This document shows, in pieces, positions 10,165-19,189 of a stretch of DNA of 64,000 bases (within the stretch, counting starts at the first letter, position 1; every line of letters begins with the position of its first letter). A program made the position numbers and the translations under genes. Source of the DNA: Liolophura sinensis. Its lineage: Eukaryota; Mollusca; Polyplacophora; Chitonida; Chitonidae. The stretch is from positions 23,895,295 through 23,959,294 of the forward strand of contig NC_088298.1 in the NCBI RefSeq assembly GCF_032854445.1, in the 5' to 3' direction. The notes beneath the pieces were generated by a model. It worked only from the letters and a program-made list of their open reading frames with translations. It was not told the DNA's origin and made no database searches.

Positions 10165-11240
10165 TGTCTTGTTAGATCTCACAGTGGCTTCGACAAGGTC
10201 GCAAGATTGGGGATAAAGCGAGCGCAATATTGTACCATGCCGAGGAAGCTTTTAATTTCAGTTGCATTCGCAGGGCGGGTGGTGTTTTTGATGGCTTGCA
10301 CTTTCTGTGGATCAGGAGAAAGACCATCCTTTGTGAACACATACCCGAAGAATTCAATCTTCGACTTGCTGAATTCACATTTCTCACGGTTCAGAGTGAG
10401 GTTCAGTGCTCGTATGCGCTGTAAAGTTGCCTCAAGTCGTTGATCATGTTCTTGCTGGTTACGTCCATGGAGAAAAACATCATCACTAAGGTTAATAACG
10501 CCTGGTAGTCCTTGAGGAGCCATTCTGATGTGGTTCTGGAAGACTTCGGCAGCTGAACACACAACAAAGTTCAATTATCTGAAGATACCCGTATGTGTAG
10601 AGAACGTTGTGAGGCTGCGAGATTCTGGGTGAAGTTCGATTTGGAGGTAACCAGCATTCAAGTCGAGTTTGGAGAATATCGTAGATCCGGATAGGGTACA
10701 CCCATGGTGTGGGTACATCACCAAATGGTTCGATAATGTCAAGTTCAAGTAGTCGTTTGAGTTCTGCTGTTGTACGTTCACGCAGATTAAACGGCAGACG
10801 TCTGTGTTGGTGAGCGACGGGTTGTACGCTGCTGTCCACGTGTAGTTTGGCTTGAACACCTTTCAATTTACCAAGTCCAGTAAAGCAATCCTTGTACTTA
10901 GACACGATTTCATTGGTAAGCGATGTAGGACTGTACTGTATTTCACGAATACACTCTGTGATATTAAGAAGTCCAATATCCACGCATGTGCTGTAGCTGA
11001 GTAGAGTGTCGCAATTTCCTAGTGTAATGTAGAAGGTTGTTTGCACAGATTTATTTCCGGCTGTGACAGTTGCTGAAAATTTACCTACTATTGCTAATGA
11101 CTGACTAGTGTTATAGGCAAATATCTGTGGTAATTTGTCCATATCACATGCAGGCTGTGGAGCAAGCTGTGTGAATATTGTCTCACTCAACATGTTTAGA
11201 GTAGCACCTGTATCGATTACAGCTTGGAGTGTTTTTTTGT
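10165..11240 (-). pseudogene. Protease and reverse transcriptase region, frameshifted
   Basis: On the minus strand an aspartic-protease motif VIDTGATLNML occurs at about 11190-11220, followed by a protease-like stretch to about 10940. The RT N-terminal part (PFNLRERTTAELKRLLELDI, then IIEPFGD) runs to about 10720, where the frame shifts. The next frame carries FSKLDLNAGYLQIELHPE with the first RT Asp. After a second break near 10575 the third frame has VINLSDDVFLHGRN, the SDD form of the catalytic box seen in some Ty3/gypsy lineages. It then has FFGYVFTKDGLSPDP and VQYCARFIPNLATLSKPL. All RT landmarks are present, in three frames, so no functional polymerase can be made. Confidence 0.85.
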
Positions 11241-11383
11241 TGACAGCGACAGTTACTATTGGTTGTTTTGTGAAAATTCCATCACTGTGACTATATACGC
11301 TGAATACATATTCATCATCTGAACTGGAGTCAGCAAGGTGTGCAGCGCTTCTGACTTGCTTGACAGATTCAAATTTGCCAGTG

Positions 11384-12103
11384 TCATGCTGTTGGCCTTT
11401 TTATCTGTCGGCAAACGGATTCATAGTGATTAAATTTATGGCAAAATCCACACGCCTTTCCCTTAGCTGGACAGGTTTTTCCTTCTGGGTGGGAACATGC
11501 ATAGCCACAATATCTACAGTATTTACTGTGAGGCTTGTTGCTGGATGGTTTCGCATTTTTACGAATGGATCTGCAGGCAAGGGTTGTTCTTCTGTTTTGC
11601 TGAGACTTGCTTAATACAGTATTTACAGTCTCTGGGATAGGCTGATTGGGCTGTTCAATCGTCTTCGCCTGGCGTTCGGACTGTTCCATAGCTCTAGCTA
11701 AATTTAATATGTCCATCAATTTGAGGTCTGGATCACGCAGAATTCGTCACCGAATTCTGTTGGAGCTACATCCCTGTATAAGCTGGCCTTTGATTTCTCT
11801 GTCTTTTTCCGAGAATTCGCATGTAAGGGCTAACTGGCGCAGACTTGTAGCGTACGTGTCCATTGTTTCGCCTACGTTTTGCTTAGTGCTGCGAAATACG
11901 TATGTTTCATAGTCAATGTTTCGTCTGGGGTTGAAGTGAGCATTCAATTTCTCTAGAGCTCCTTCAAGGCCCTCACCTGTGTCCAGTAACGTATCCAGAA
12001 TAGGCCTATCACTGACTTCTTCGCCGGCGTAATGGATTAACAGGGCTCTTTGGCGCTTTTTATCTGCGATATGAATAGCAACTAGAAGACTTTGTTCGAG
12101 CAA
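11384..12103 (-). pseudogene. gag remnant with two zinc knuckles
   Basis: Two minus-strand frames cover a gag protein. The N-terminal part (12103-11747) ends RQLALTCEFSEKDREIKGQL then a GC-rich region with a stop. The C-terminal part (11719-11384) lies in another frame, so a frameshift separates them near 11720-11747. The C-terminal part carries CRYCGYACSHPEGKTCPA and CGFCHKFNHYESVC. The second is a canonical CX2CX4HX4C knuckle and the first is a longer variant. The HPEGKTCPAKGK spacing is typical of mag-like gypsy gags. The knuckles would bind the element RNA. Confidence 0.82.
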
Positions 12104-12358
12104 TATTTAGTCCATCGTTGAGCTATTGATGAAGGCTCACTGTGCACGTCGAACGAAGGGAATGTCGGCATTGACTGGGCAATCGTTATGTTGTTGTTGC
12201 AGCCGCGTGTGCTGTGCGCCACAACAGTTGAGTGGGACAAAAGTGACGTAAAATTCACTGGTTTAGAGTGATTTTTCAGTAAAAGGTTAATTCCTGCGTG
12301 TTTTCTGAGTCACAAAATGTCTTACTGATAACGATGTGTCCATTCTCGTCGCCAAATA
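12104..12358. other. Retrotransposon leader between gag and the Tc1 insertion
   Basis: Non-coding leader of the LTR element. Next to the inserted Tc1 copy it contains the PBS-like string, which reads CGTCGCCAAA on the plus strand at about 12347-12356. Confidence 0.55.
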
Positions 12359-12384
12359 TACTATCCAAAAAAAGAAACGCATAA
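12359..12384. repeat. Left terminal inverted repeat of the Tc1 element
   Basis: The repeat reads TACTATCC followed by seven A, then GAAACGCATA. It pairs with the right repeat at 13865-13890 and is preceded by TA. Confidence 0.88.
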
Positions 12385-12553
12385 CCCGGTTTTTTGCGGA
12401 GGTGATGCAGTCTTTTCAATTATGCATAACTAAATAAGAATTGCTATTCTGCAAATATTTTTTACACAGATTAAGGAAGGGTCCATATCTAGACAACAAG
12501 GCCATCATCTTGAGGTAAGACACTCACAATGAGTCTCCCACTTGAGTGGAATG

Positions 12554-13561
12554 TCAGTATCTGTTGTGACCACCACGGGCACGAATAACAGTTCTGACAC
12601 GCCTTGTCATGGACTGGATGAGACGCTGGATAGAGGCCTGGGGAATGTTCTGCCACTCCTCCTGCAAACATGCAACTTGCTCTTGAAGCGTTTGGGGTTG
12701 AGGTTGACGTTGGCGTAGACGTCGATCAAGTTCATCCCACAGATGCTCAATTGGGTTAAGATCCGGGGAACGGGACGGCCAGGGTAGCACATTTACATTG
12801 TTTTCGGCGAGGAAGTCCCTTGTGACACGTGCCGTGTGCGGTCTGGCGTTGTCCTGCTGGAACAACTCCCGCTGAACGTCAATGACAGGTAAGAGGTGTG
12901 GCTGCAGGATGGTGTCTCGGTAGCGTACGGCCGTAAGATTTCCCTGAACGTGGACAAGATTTGTACGACCAGTATACGATATTGCTGCCCACATCATCAC
13001 ACTCCCTCCACCAAATCTGTCCACTTGGCGTACGCAGTTAGGGGCATAACGTTCGTGAGCACGTCTGTAAACCCGGTTTCTACCATCACGTCTCTGCAAT
13101 AGGAATCTAGACTCATCACTGAACCAAATGCGTCGCCAGTTGCGTAGATTCCATGCAGTCACGTTGTTACACCATCGGAGGCGATTGGCGCGATGGTGAG
13201 GACGCAGCACGATCCCAACATAGGGCCTTCTGGCTCTCAGTCCATGTTCCCTCAGCCTGTTCCGCACTGTATGACCTGATATCCCCTTCAGTCCCGGTAT
13301 GCTGGCTGCTGTGCTTTCAGCTGTAGCACAACGGTCACGCAAATGGAGGACCCTTATGTAGCGATCTTGGGCTGCTGTAGTGACACGTGGTCGACCTGAA
13401 CACCGACGGTCATTTGTTGTCCCAGTATTGTTGTAGCGGGCAGCAAGCCGTGAAATCGTGCTCTGGCTGACCTGTAGACGCCTAGAAATGGACGATTGGG
13501 ACTCTCCAGCTTGAAGTCTTCCAATGGCAATATTTCTTGTGACAGTGTCAAGACGTGGCAT
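12554..13561 (-). CDS. Tc1-family DD34E transposase
   Basis: The predicted 335-residue nuclear protein would cut and paste its own element into TA sites. Residues 1-110 form the bipartite helix-turn-helix DNA-binding region (AIGRLQAGESQSSISRRLQV, SQSTISRLAARY), with a GRPR AT-hook-like linker at 56-59. The catalytic domain has Asp149 in IWFSDESRF, Asp237 in FQQDNARPHTA and Glu272 in PDLNPIEHLWDEL. The 34 residues between the last two acids define DD34E, the Tc1 subfamily. FGGGSVMMWAAI (183-194) is the family's glycine-rich box. The start at 13561 gives the usual MPRL opening also seen in the second copy at 46932. Length is normal for Tc1 transposases. There are no stops or frameshifts, unlike the surrounding retrotransposon, so this insertion is younger. 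Activity is not shown. Confidence 0.93.
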   Translation of the reverse strand: MPRLDTVTRNIAIGRLQAGESQSSISRRLQVSQSTISRLAARYNNTGTTNDRRCSGRPRVTTAAQDRYIRVLHLRDRCATAESTAASIPGLKGISGHTVRNRLREHGLRARRPYVGIVLRPHHRANRLRWCNNVTAWNLRNWRRIWFSDESRFLLQRRDGRNRVYRRAHERYAPNCVRQVDRFGGGSVMMWAAISYTGRTNLVHVQGNLTAVRYRDTILQPHLLPVIDVQRELFQQDNARPHTARVTRDFLAENNVNVLPWPSRSPDLNPIEHLWDELDRRLRQRQPQPQTLQEQVACLQEEWQNIPQASIQRLIQSMTRRVRTVIRARGGHNRY

Positions 13562-13864
13562 GTTGAATCAGCTTGAAAACACCACTTGAAAGACGCCGAT
13601 TTCCGGCCCGAAGTTGCGGTTTTATAGTAACACACTGCATGCTTTCCATGCGTAAGTTCGGCGTGTAAGGCTGCACGTGATGCAGTGTGGTGCTGTATTT
13701 TTTACTTCTTCCAAAAACGGCCTTCAAACTCAACATTTTCAACCAAGAAATGTTTTGAGGAATAAAATGTGTGCTAACTGTGACTATTAACAATATTAAA
13801 ACACATTTTTCTCATGAAATGAAGACAAAATGTATTTATTTCATTTTAAAATAAAACAAAACAC
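13562..13864. other. 5' untranslated part of the Tc1 element
   Basis: About 300 bp lie between the transposase start and the right inverted repeat. The short frames in it have no similarity I recognise. It should contain the transposase promoter, but no motif can be singled out with confidence. Confidence 0.6.
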
Positions 13865-13890
13865 CTATGGGTTTCTTTTTTTGGGTAGTA
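13865..13890. repeat. Right terminal inverted repeat of the Tc1 element
   Basis: The repeat ends GGGTTTCTTTTTTTGGGTAG then TA, and is complementary to 12359-12384 with about two mismatches. Confidence 0.88.
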
Positions 13891-14010
13891 TATAATGTCG
13901 TGGGTTCTAATTATGGACAGGAACGCAACACAGAATGACTCGACTGGTAGATCTATATTGTCGCCAGTGTCGGTTACATATAAAATCGTAATCTGTAGGA
14001 TGACATTACA
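13891..14010 (-). repeat. 5' LTR of the gypsy-type element
   Basis: This 120-bp copy is about 96% identical to 8040-8162. On the minus strand it opens TGTAATGTCATCC. The first two bases of the plus-strand copy double as the TA target of the Tc1 insertion. Confidence 0.85.
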
Positions 14011-14130
14011 CTCACCTACTCATCTGGTCACTCACTCACCAACTCATCTGGTCATTAACTCACCTACTAATTCAAGTACTCATCTCTTTATTTACCCACC
14101 AAATCAATCACTCACCTAATCATCTATTCA
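14011..14130 (+). repeat. 24-bp minisatellite (right part of the interrupted array)
   Basis: CTCACCTACTCATCTGGTCA and related units resume immediately after the LTR and then decay. This shows that the retrotransposon landed inside the array that begins at 7185. Confidence 0.88.
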
Positions 14131-14335
14131 GCAATTTAATACTCTTAGGCGTACACTCTTCAAATTAAAGTGCATTTAACGCCGAATGTACGTGTTTGAC
14201 GATTGACCACACTTTCCGTTTTAAGAGTGTAATGTCAAAATTACATGGTGTAACGTTTTAATATGCTGGGGGTCATATGTTACACCATCTATCGTGTTGT
14301 ATTGTTTTAATACATAGAAAATGTTGACAGTATAT
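14131..14335. repeat. Possible small hairpin MITE
   Basis: TACACTCTTCAAATTAA near 14152 and TTTTAAGAGTGTA near 14220 are inverted partners about 80 bp apart, a possible miniature foldback. The evidence is weak. Confidence 0.3.
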
Positions 14336-14338
14336 GTA

Positions 14339-14545
14339 TGTAAGCATGCTTGGGGTTTAACGTCGTACTTACAATTTTTCAGGAAGATTACTCCGAGGAA
14401 TCATTGCATAGTGTCTTCTTGTGGCAGGACGAGTCCAAGCCGCTCAACTGACACCCCACACTGTTACATTACACTGACACCGGGCAAACCGGTCATGTTT
14501 CCTTGCGCTTACCTTTCAGTGCTTAGCGCCAGAAACGTGGCAGAA
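14339..14545 (-). repeat. SINE type C, reverse orientation
   Basis: Minus-strand reading gives a body with TTGCCCGGTGTCAGTGTAAT, a GACTCGTCCTGCCACAAGAA segment, and the 3' end AATTGTAAGTACGACGTTAA followed by CCCCAAGCATGC and ACATA repeats. The same order is seen at 30.51 and 33.65 kb. Confidence 0.75.
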
Positions 14546-15384
14546 ACTAGTACCATTTTTAAAGTCTTTGGTATGACCCTACCCGGGTTTGATCCTGCGG
14601 GTCCCGACTTCGATTGACAGGTTAACATTTGAGTCCGAAGAGTGTACTGACCACACAGTTAGACTTGAGGCAATGTAGTCAACGAATCTAGAGTACGCCT
14701 GTTGAACCCATCATTAGCCCACTCCGATGTTGACATTGAAATCCCCACCCCCACCCTCACTACACACACACTCCGCCTGGAGCCTTTACTACACTTTCCA
14801 CAACAGATTGGCTACATTAGGTAAACCACTGCCACTGATAATGCGGCTTGTTCTTAGAGAAAAAAACCCCACCCACATTGATCGACCAGGAGGACAAGAC
14901 AAACTTGTCAGTAGGAAGTACGAAGATAGTCTCAGTACCGAAACAGATGGAACAGACGGGGGGACAGTGTTCGCGCTGTCTGCTTAAGTCGTGTATTTTT
15001 GACTCAAATAAACAAAACGGTGGTGTACAGTCAAAGTAAACAGGTTAATGTGAACATATTGGGAAACAGTCAAACAGTCAATTATTGGTCAGAATGTAAT
15101 GTTTTACGAGCAATTTATTGTTAACATTGGTAAAGCTTAAAGCTTCAGGTTCCTTTAGTTTATTTTATTTCTGTATAATTGTAAGTTAGCAGATATTATT
15201 TTCCAAATGTTGTTGAGGAAAACCCCTAGTGGCCACTGCCTGTGGGAAATCTTCTATAAATACATAAAGCATTAAATTAAATTAAATTAATCATGGTAAA
15301 TTCTCATGGAGTATGCCGCCTTTGATCAATGGGTTTTGAGTACGAATCCATGCAGCTACTGCTGGTTCGGTTACAAATTTAAAG
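14546..15384. other. Unannotated sequence
   Basis: No supported gene. The stretch contains a CT-rich run (CCACCCCCACCC region, 14743-14760) and AT-rich sequence with an (AAATT)n-like run near 15275-15290. Confidence 0.45.
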
Positions 15385-15515
15385 GAGAAAACCTTTCAGG
15401 GTACCCTGCCCAAGTCAGGAGGTTTTCAGGGTACCTGCCCAAGTGGGAGGTTTTCCGGGTACCCTGGTTTTCAGGGTACCTACCCAAGTGAGGCGGTTTT
15501 CAGGGTATCCTGTCC
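15385..15515 (+). repeat. About 30-bp minisatellite with KpnI motif
   Basis: About four units contain GGTTTTCAGGGTACC followed by CTGCCCAAGT, with short deletions between copies. GGTACC recurs in each better-preserved unit. Confidence 0.85.
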
Positions 15516-15725
15516 AAGAGTGTAGAATTGGTGGGGATTATAGCCAGTAAGCAAGACACAATGATCCAGTTAGGCTAAATAAAAATAGCCCAGCTGTTGA
15601 CGGAACTCAATTCTCCTTTAGGCTGTGTACGTATACCAGATGTTTTGGAGTTTACAGCGACAAAGAGTTTTTACATCCGGATTCCTATATTGACTACCTT
15701 AACCTAACTGATCCTCCGAAAGCAT

Positions 15726-15971
15726 GATGAAAATATAACCTCAATGGGGACGCGTAAGTTACCTATTATAGTATGATCCGTATTGTGTATGTGTTTTTGT
15801 CTGAAATGAAAACAGATTACGTTTTTTTTTCAAGACCCGGTACGATCTGCTGTCAAAATGGTCTGTTGGGGAAACAGTGAAAAGGAGGTAGAAAACGTCA
15901 GAATTTTGTTGTTTAACGTTTATATCAGAACTGTAGAGCTAAGCTGATCTGTTCTGACGGGATGGTCAAGA
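15726..15971 (+). repeat. 246-bp direct repeat, copy 1
   Basis: The copy runs from GATGAAAATATAACC to GGGATGGTCAAGA and is matched at 16337-16582 with about five substitutions and no visible indel, so about 98% identity. TGAAA at one end and GGTCA at the other allow a TG...CA LTR reading. No primer-binding site, polypurine tract or target duplication was found to confirm it. Confidence 0.9.
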
Positions 15972-16336
15972 CATTGCAGTCAATACGATATGCTACGTGT
16001 AGTTTTAATGTCAGCCCCAGACAGCGAATCCTCAAAATCCCCCCTAGTTCTGAGCAAGAATGATTATACTTAAAAGAGAGACAACAAATAATGTAATGTG
16101 AGCAGTTTAGGACGAGGAATGTAAATAGACCTAAGCGACCACAGACATTTGGTAACTCTATAAAATCAAGTTCTAATCAGGTTATGTGATGCGCCATACT
16201 AGAGTAACAGGAAGCACGATGTCGAGTCACTCGTACCCAAGGCACATGTTGTTGAAAGGTAAAACAGGTGTCGTGTGACATAAGCGGAAATAACTTTATC
16301 CTTGGGTTGTAAGAACGCAGTTTGTAATTAATCTAA
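15972..16336. repeat. Spacer between the 246-bp repeats, with a diverged relative at 28.25 kb
   Basis: The spacer includes TAACTCTATAAAAT and GTCGTGTGACATAAGCGGAA. Both have counterparts in the same order at 28250-28490 (TAACTCTCTATAAAAC and TTCGTGTGACGTCAGCGGAA). It is therefore probably part of a repeated element with a TATA-like motif. Confidence 0.5.
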
Positions 16337-16582
16337 GATGAAAATATAACCTCAATGGGGACGCGTAAGTTACCTATTATAGCATGATCCGTATTGTTTA
16401 TGTGTTTTTGCCTGAAATGAAAACAGATTACGTTTTTTTTTCAAGACCCGGTACGATCTGCTGTCAAATTGGTCTGTTGAGGAAACAGTGAAAAGGAGGT
16501 AGAAAACGTCAGAATTTTGTTGTTTAACGTTTATATCAGAACTGTAGAGCTAAGCTGATCTGTTCTGACGGGATGGTCAAGA
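16337..16582 (+). repeat. 246-bp direct repeat, copy 2
   Basis: Near-identical to 15726-15971, same orientation, 611 bp apart. Confidence 0.9.
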
Positions 16583-16649
16583 TATATGACGGATGGATAA
16601 AATAACTCGCTTTCTGAGCTTCTAGGTCAATTTGATCACTCTGACATAA

Positions 16650-16778
16650 AGATTTTATTAGACTAACAGGATGTCATGTTGAATATGACAGAATATTGTG
16701 TTATAATAACAGAACATATTCAAACATCACTCTCTTTTCTCTTAAAATAAACAGATTACTGTTTTGAGTGTACGTCTT
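16650..16778 (+). repeat. TACACT-type MITE, 3' half
   Basis: The stretch contains CAGGATGTCATGTTGAATAT, ATTGTGTTATAATAACAGAA and the terminus AACAGATTACTGTTTTGAGT followed by GTA. Left half not identified. Confidence 0.6.
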
Positions 16779-16859
16779 TCAATATATTATATTTCATACT
16801 TTTACGTCTTAAATTTTTTTAAAGCAATTGTTCACTTTCCGCTTTCAGGTTTAAGGACT

Positions 16860-18625
16860 TATATGAGAAGTATAAGTTGTAAGATTGTATAGATTGTATA
16901 GGTTGTGAAGTTGTATAGATTGAAAGGGTGTAAGGTTGTAAGGTTGTATACATTTTGAGATTGTAAGGTTGTATAGATTGTAAGGCTATATAGATTGTAA
17001 GGCTATATAGATTGTAAGGTTGTATAGGTTGTAAGGTTGTATAGATTGTAAAAGTTGTAAGATTGTATAGATTGTAAGATTGTATAGGTTGTAAGGTTGC
17101 ATAGATTGTAAGGCTGTATGGATTCTAAGGCTGTGTGGATTGTAAGGTTGTATAGGTTGTAAAGTTGTATAGATTGTAAGGTCGTAAGGTTGTATAGATT
17201 GTAAGGTTGTATAAATTGTAAGCGTATACAGATTGTAAGGGTATACAGATTGTAAGGTTGTAAGGTTTTTTTTTTTGGGGGGGTTTTTTTTATTGGTGTT
17301 TTACGCCGTACTCAAGAATATTTCGCTTATACGACGGCGGCCAGCATTATGGTGGGTGGAAACCGGGCACAGCCCGGGGGAAACCCACGACCATCCGCAG
17401 GTTGCTGGTGGACCTTCCCACTTACGGCCGGAGAGGAAGCCAGCATGAGCTGGACTTGAACTCACAGCGACCACATTGGTGAGAGGCTTCTGGGTCATTA
17501 CGCTGCGCTAGCGCGCTAACCGACTGAGCCACGGAGGCCCCAAGGTTGTAAGGTTGTATGGATTGTAAGGTTGTAAAGGTTATAAGGTTGTATAGATTGT
17601 AAGGTTGTAAGCTTGTAAAGATTATAAAGTTGTATGGATTGTAAGGTTGTATGGATTGTAAGGTTGTAAGATTGGGTAGATTGTAAGGTTGCAGAGATTG
17701 TAAGACTGTGTGGATTGTAAGGTTGTATAGGTTGTATAGATTGTAAAGTTGTGAGATGGTATAGATAGTAAGGATGTATGGATTATAAGGCTGTGTAGGT
17801 TTTAAGATTGTATAGATTGTAAGGATATACAGATTGTGAGATTGTAAGGTTGTATAGATTGTAGGGTTGTATAGATTGTACGGTTGCAAGGTTGTATAGG
17901 TTGCAATGTTGTATAGGTTGTAAGGTTGCATATATTATAGGATTGTATAGATTGTATAGGTTGTAAGGTTGTATAGAATGCAAGGTTGTATAGATTGTAA
18001 GGTTTTAAAAATTGTAAGGTTACAAGGCTTTAAGCCTGTACGGTTGTATAGATTGTAAGGTTGTATAGGTTGTATAGGTTGTATAGGTTGTAAGATTGTA
18101 TAGATTGTATAGGTTGTAAGGTTGTATAGATTGTAAGGTTGTTTAGATTGTATAGGTTGTGGAGTTGTAAGGTTGTATAGATTGTAAGGCTGTAAGGCTG
18201 TATAGGTTGTAAGGTTGTATAGGTTGTATAGGTTGTATAGGTTGTATAGGTTGTAAGGTTGTATAGGTTGTATGGGTTGTAAGGTTGTATAGATTGTAAG
18301 GTTGTAAAGATTGTAAGGTTATATGGATTGTAATGTTGTATATGTTGTAAGGTTGTATAGGTTGTACGGTTGCATAGATTGTATAGATTTTAAGGTTTTA
18401 TAGGTTGTATAGATTTTAAGTTTGTAAGGTTTTATAGATTGTAAGGTTGCATAGATCGTAAGGCTGTATGGATTGTAAGGTTGTAAGGTTGTATAGCTTG
18501 TGTAGATTGTAAGGTTGTATAGATTGTATAGAATGTAAGTTTGTATACATTGTAAGGTGGTATAAATTGTAAGGTCGTATAGTTTGTAAGGTTGTATAGG
18601 TTGTAAGGTTGCTAAGGCTGAATGC
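16860..18625 (+). repeat. AT-rich minisatellite of about 15-16 bp units
   Basis: Over 100 irregular units of TTGTATAGATTGTAAGG type run across 1.7 kb. They alternate TATAGGTTG, TATAGATTG and TGTAAGG blocks. A full SINE splits the array at 17285-17541. Frames on the minus strand give meaningless YNLYNLTT repeats. Confidence 0.95.
17285..17541 (-). repeat. SINE type A, full length
   Basis: Read on the minus strand it begins GGGGCCTCCGTGGCTCAGTC. This contains a box-A-like TGGCTCAGTCGG, followed by GTGAGTTCAAGTCCAGCTCA (box B). Then come the body with CAACCTGCGGATGGTCGTGG and CACCATAATGCTGGCCGCC, and the end GTACGGCGTAAAACACCAAT with an A/T-rich tail. The length of about 257 bp and internal RNA polymerase III promoter make this a reference copy for the family. 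It sits inside a minisatellite. Confidence 0.92.
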
Positions 18626-18675
18626 TTGTAAGTGATACCAATACAATCATATAAAATTTATTTATTTATTTTATT

Positions 18676-19065
18676 ATGGCATTTTTGTTTAGGCCATTTC
18701 GTTCAGTTTTGTGGACAGAGGAAAACGAGGCACGTGGATTAACCTACACGCATAACAAGACCTTTGGCAAGTTAAGAAACGAACTGTCCCAGAAACGTTG
18801 GAAATTAAGCAATGTCATGACGATCCACAAGGAAACCGTGGAAATGTTTTGCAAACTATTAGATTTATTCCGACAACCTGATGTCAGGCTTCTCAATCAA
18901 CCGGTTCAGACAGAAATGGGAACATACAACCTTGACTGGTTTGAAATAGCCTATGCCCAATCGATTATGTTGGCTGAAAATATACCCATGTGGTTTTACC
19001 GCCACTGTGCAAACTGGAGGGTCAGTCGTATTGGGGAGTGTCGTCCTGACATAAACCGGAAGTAG
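18676..19065 (+). CDS. Unassigned 129-residue open frame
   Basis: I do not recognise this protein. It is the longest non-repetitive frame in the window outside the transposons. Composition looks protein-like (MTIHKETVEMFCKLLDLFRQ, NLDWFEIAYAQSIMLAENIP), with mixed charge and few low-complexity stretches. There is no signal peptide or evident domain. It lies between two minisatellites, with no visible intron signals checked and no neighbouring exon. It could be a fragment of a mobile-element protein, an orphan exon, or chance. In a window of this size a random frame of this length is not excluded. Confidence 0.3.
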   Translation: MAFLFRPFRSVLWTEENEARGLTYTHNKTFGKLRNELSQKRWKLSNVMTIHKETVEMFCKLLDLFRQPDVRLLNQPVQTEMGTYNLDWFEIAYAQSIMLAENIPMWFYRHCANWRVSRIGECRPDINRK

Positions 19066-19189
19066 CCCTCTGTTTCAAGATGACCTTGAAAGACAGTATC
19101 TTCAAAATGGGTTATAAACCTTAAATACAAACCTTGATTTATACTAGTTTATAGGTCATCAGTTGCATGATTGTTTTATTTATTATTTT

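Larger units (their letters stand above)
12359..13890 (-). mobile_element. Tc1-family DNA transposon, structurally complete
   Basis: Terminal inverted repeats of about 25 bp start TACTATCCAAAAAAAGAAAC on the left. The right end, reverse-complemented, differs at about two of 25 positions. The element is flanked by TA on each side (12357-12358 and 13891-13892), the canonical Tc1/mariner target duplication. It is about 1.53 kb, within the usual size of the family, and carries one uninterrupted transposase frame. It is inserted exactly at the inner edge of the upstream LTR of the retrotransposon. It may be autonomous, or at most a few substitutions from it. Confidence 0.92.
8040..14010 (-). mobile_element. 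Degenerate Ty3/gypsy-type LTR retrotransposon with nested Tc1 insertion
   Basis: Two about 120-bp direct repeats bound gag, protease, RT, RNase H and integrase remnants in Ty3/gypsy order on the minus strand. On that strand the upstream LTR (13891-14010) was followed, before the Tc1 insertion, by TTTGGCGACGAGAATGG. This begins like a primer-binding site (TGG), but I could not assign the tRNA. A purine run GGGAGGGATG lies just before the downstream LTR, as expected for a polypurine tract. The zinc-knuckle pattern and SDD-type RT motif resemble the mag/C-clade of metazoan gypsy elements (inference). Stops, frameshifts and an RNase H deletion make it non-functional. Flanks read GTGAG and ATGAG on the minus strand, a possible imperfect 5-bp target duplication, though such words are common in the host array. 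Confidence 0.88.

Noticed and set aside
8408-12103. Intact retrotransposon polyprotein or a domesticated host gene
   Set aside because: Multiple stops, frameshifts and an RNase H deletion break every domain boundary, and both LTRs are still recognisable.
12896-13102. Plus-strand 68-codon frame and other frames opposite the Tc1 transposase
   Set aside because: Antisense shadows of the transposase coding sequence.
15726-16582. Firm call of a TRIM/LTR element
   Set aside because: No primer-binding site, polypurine tract or target duplication could be found, so it is listed only as direct repeats.
17470-17541. tRNA gene on the minus strand
   Set aside because: It is the 5' head of SINE type A, repeated with its body at many sites.
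17422-18646. Minus-strand YNLYNLTIYT repeat frames
   Set aside because: Reverse reading of an AT-rich minisatellite, partly running into a SINE.
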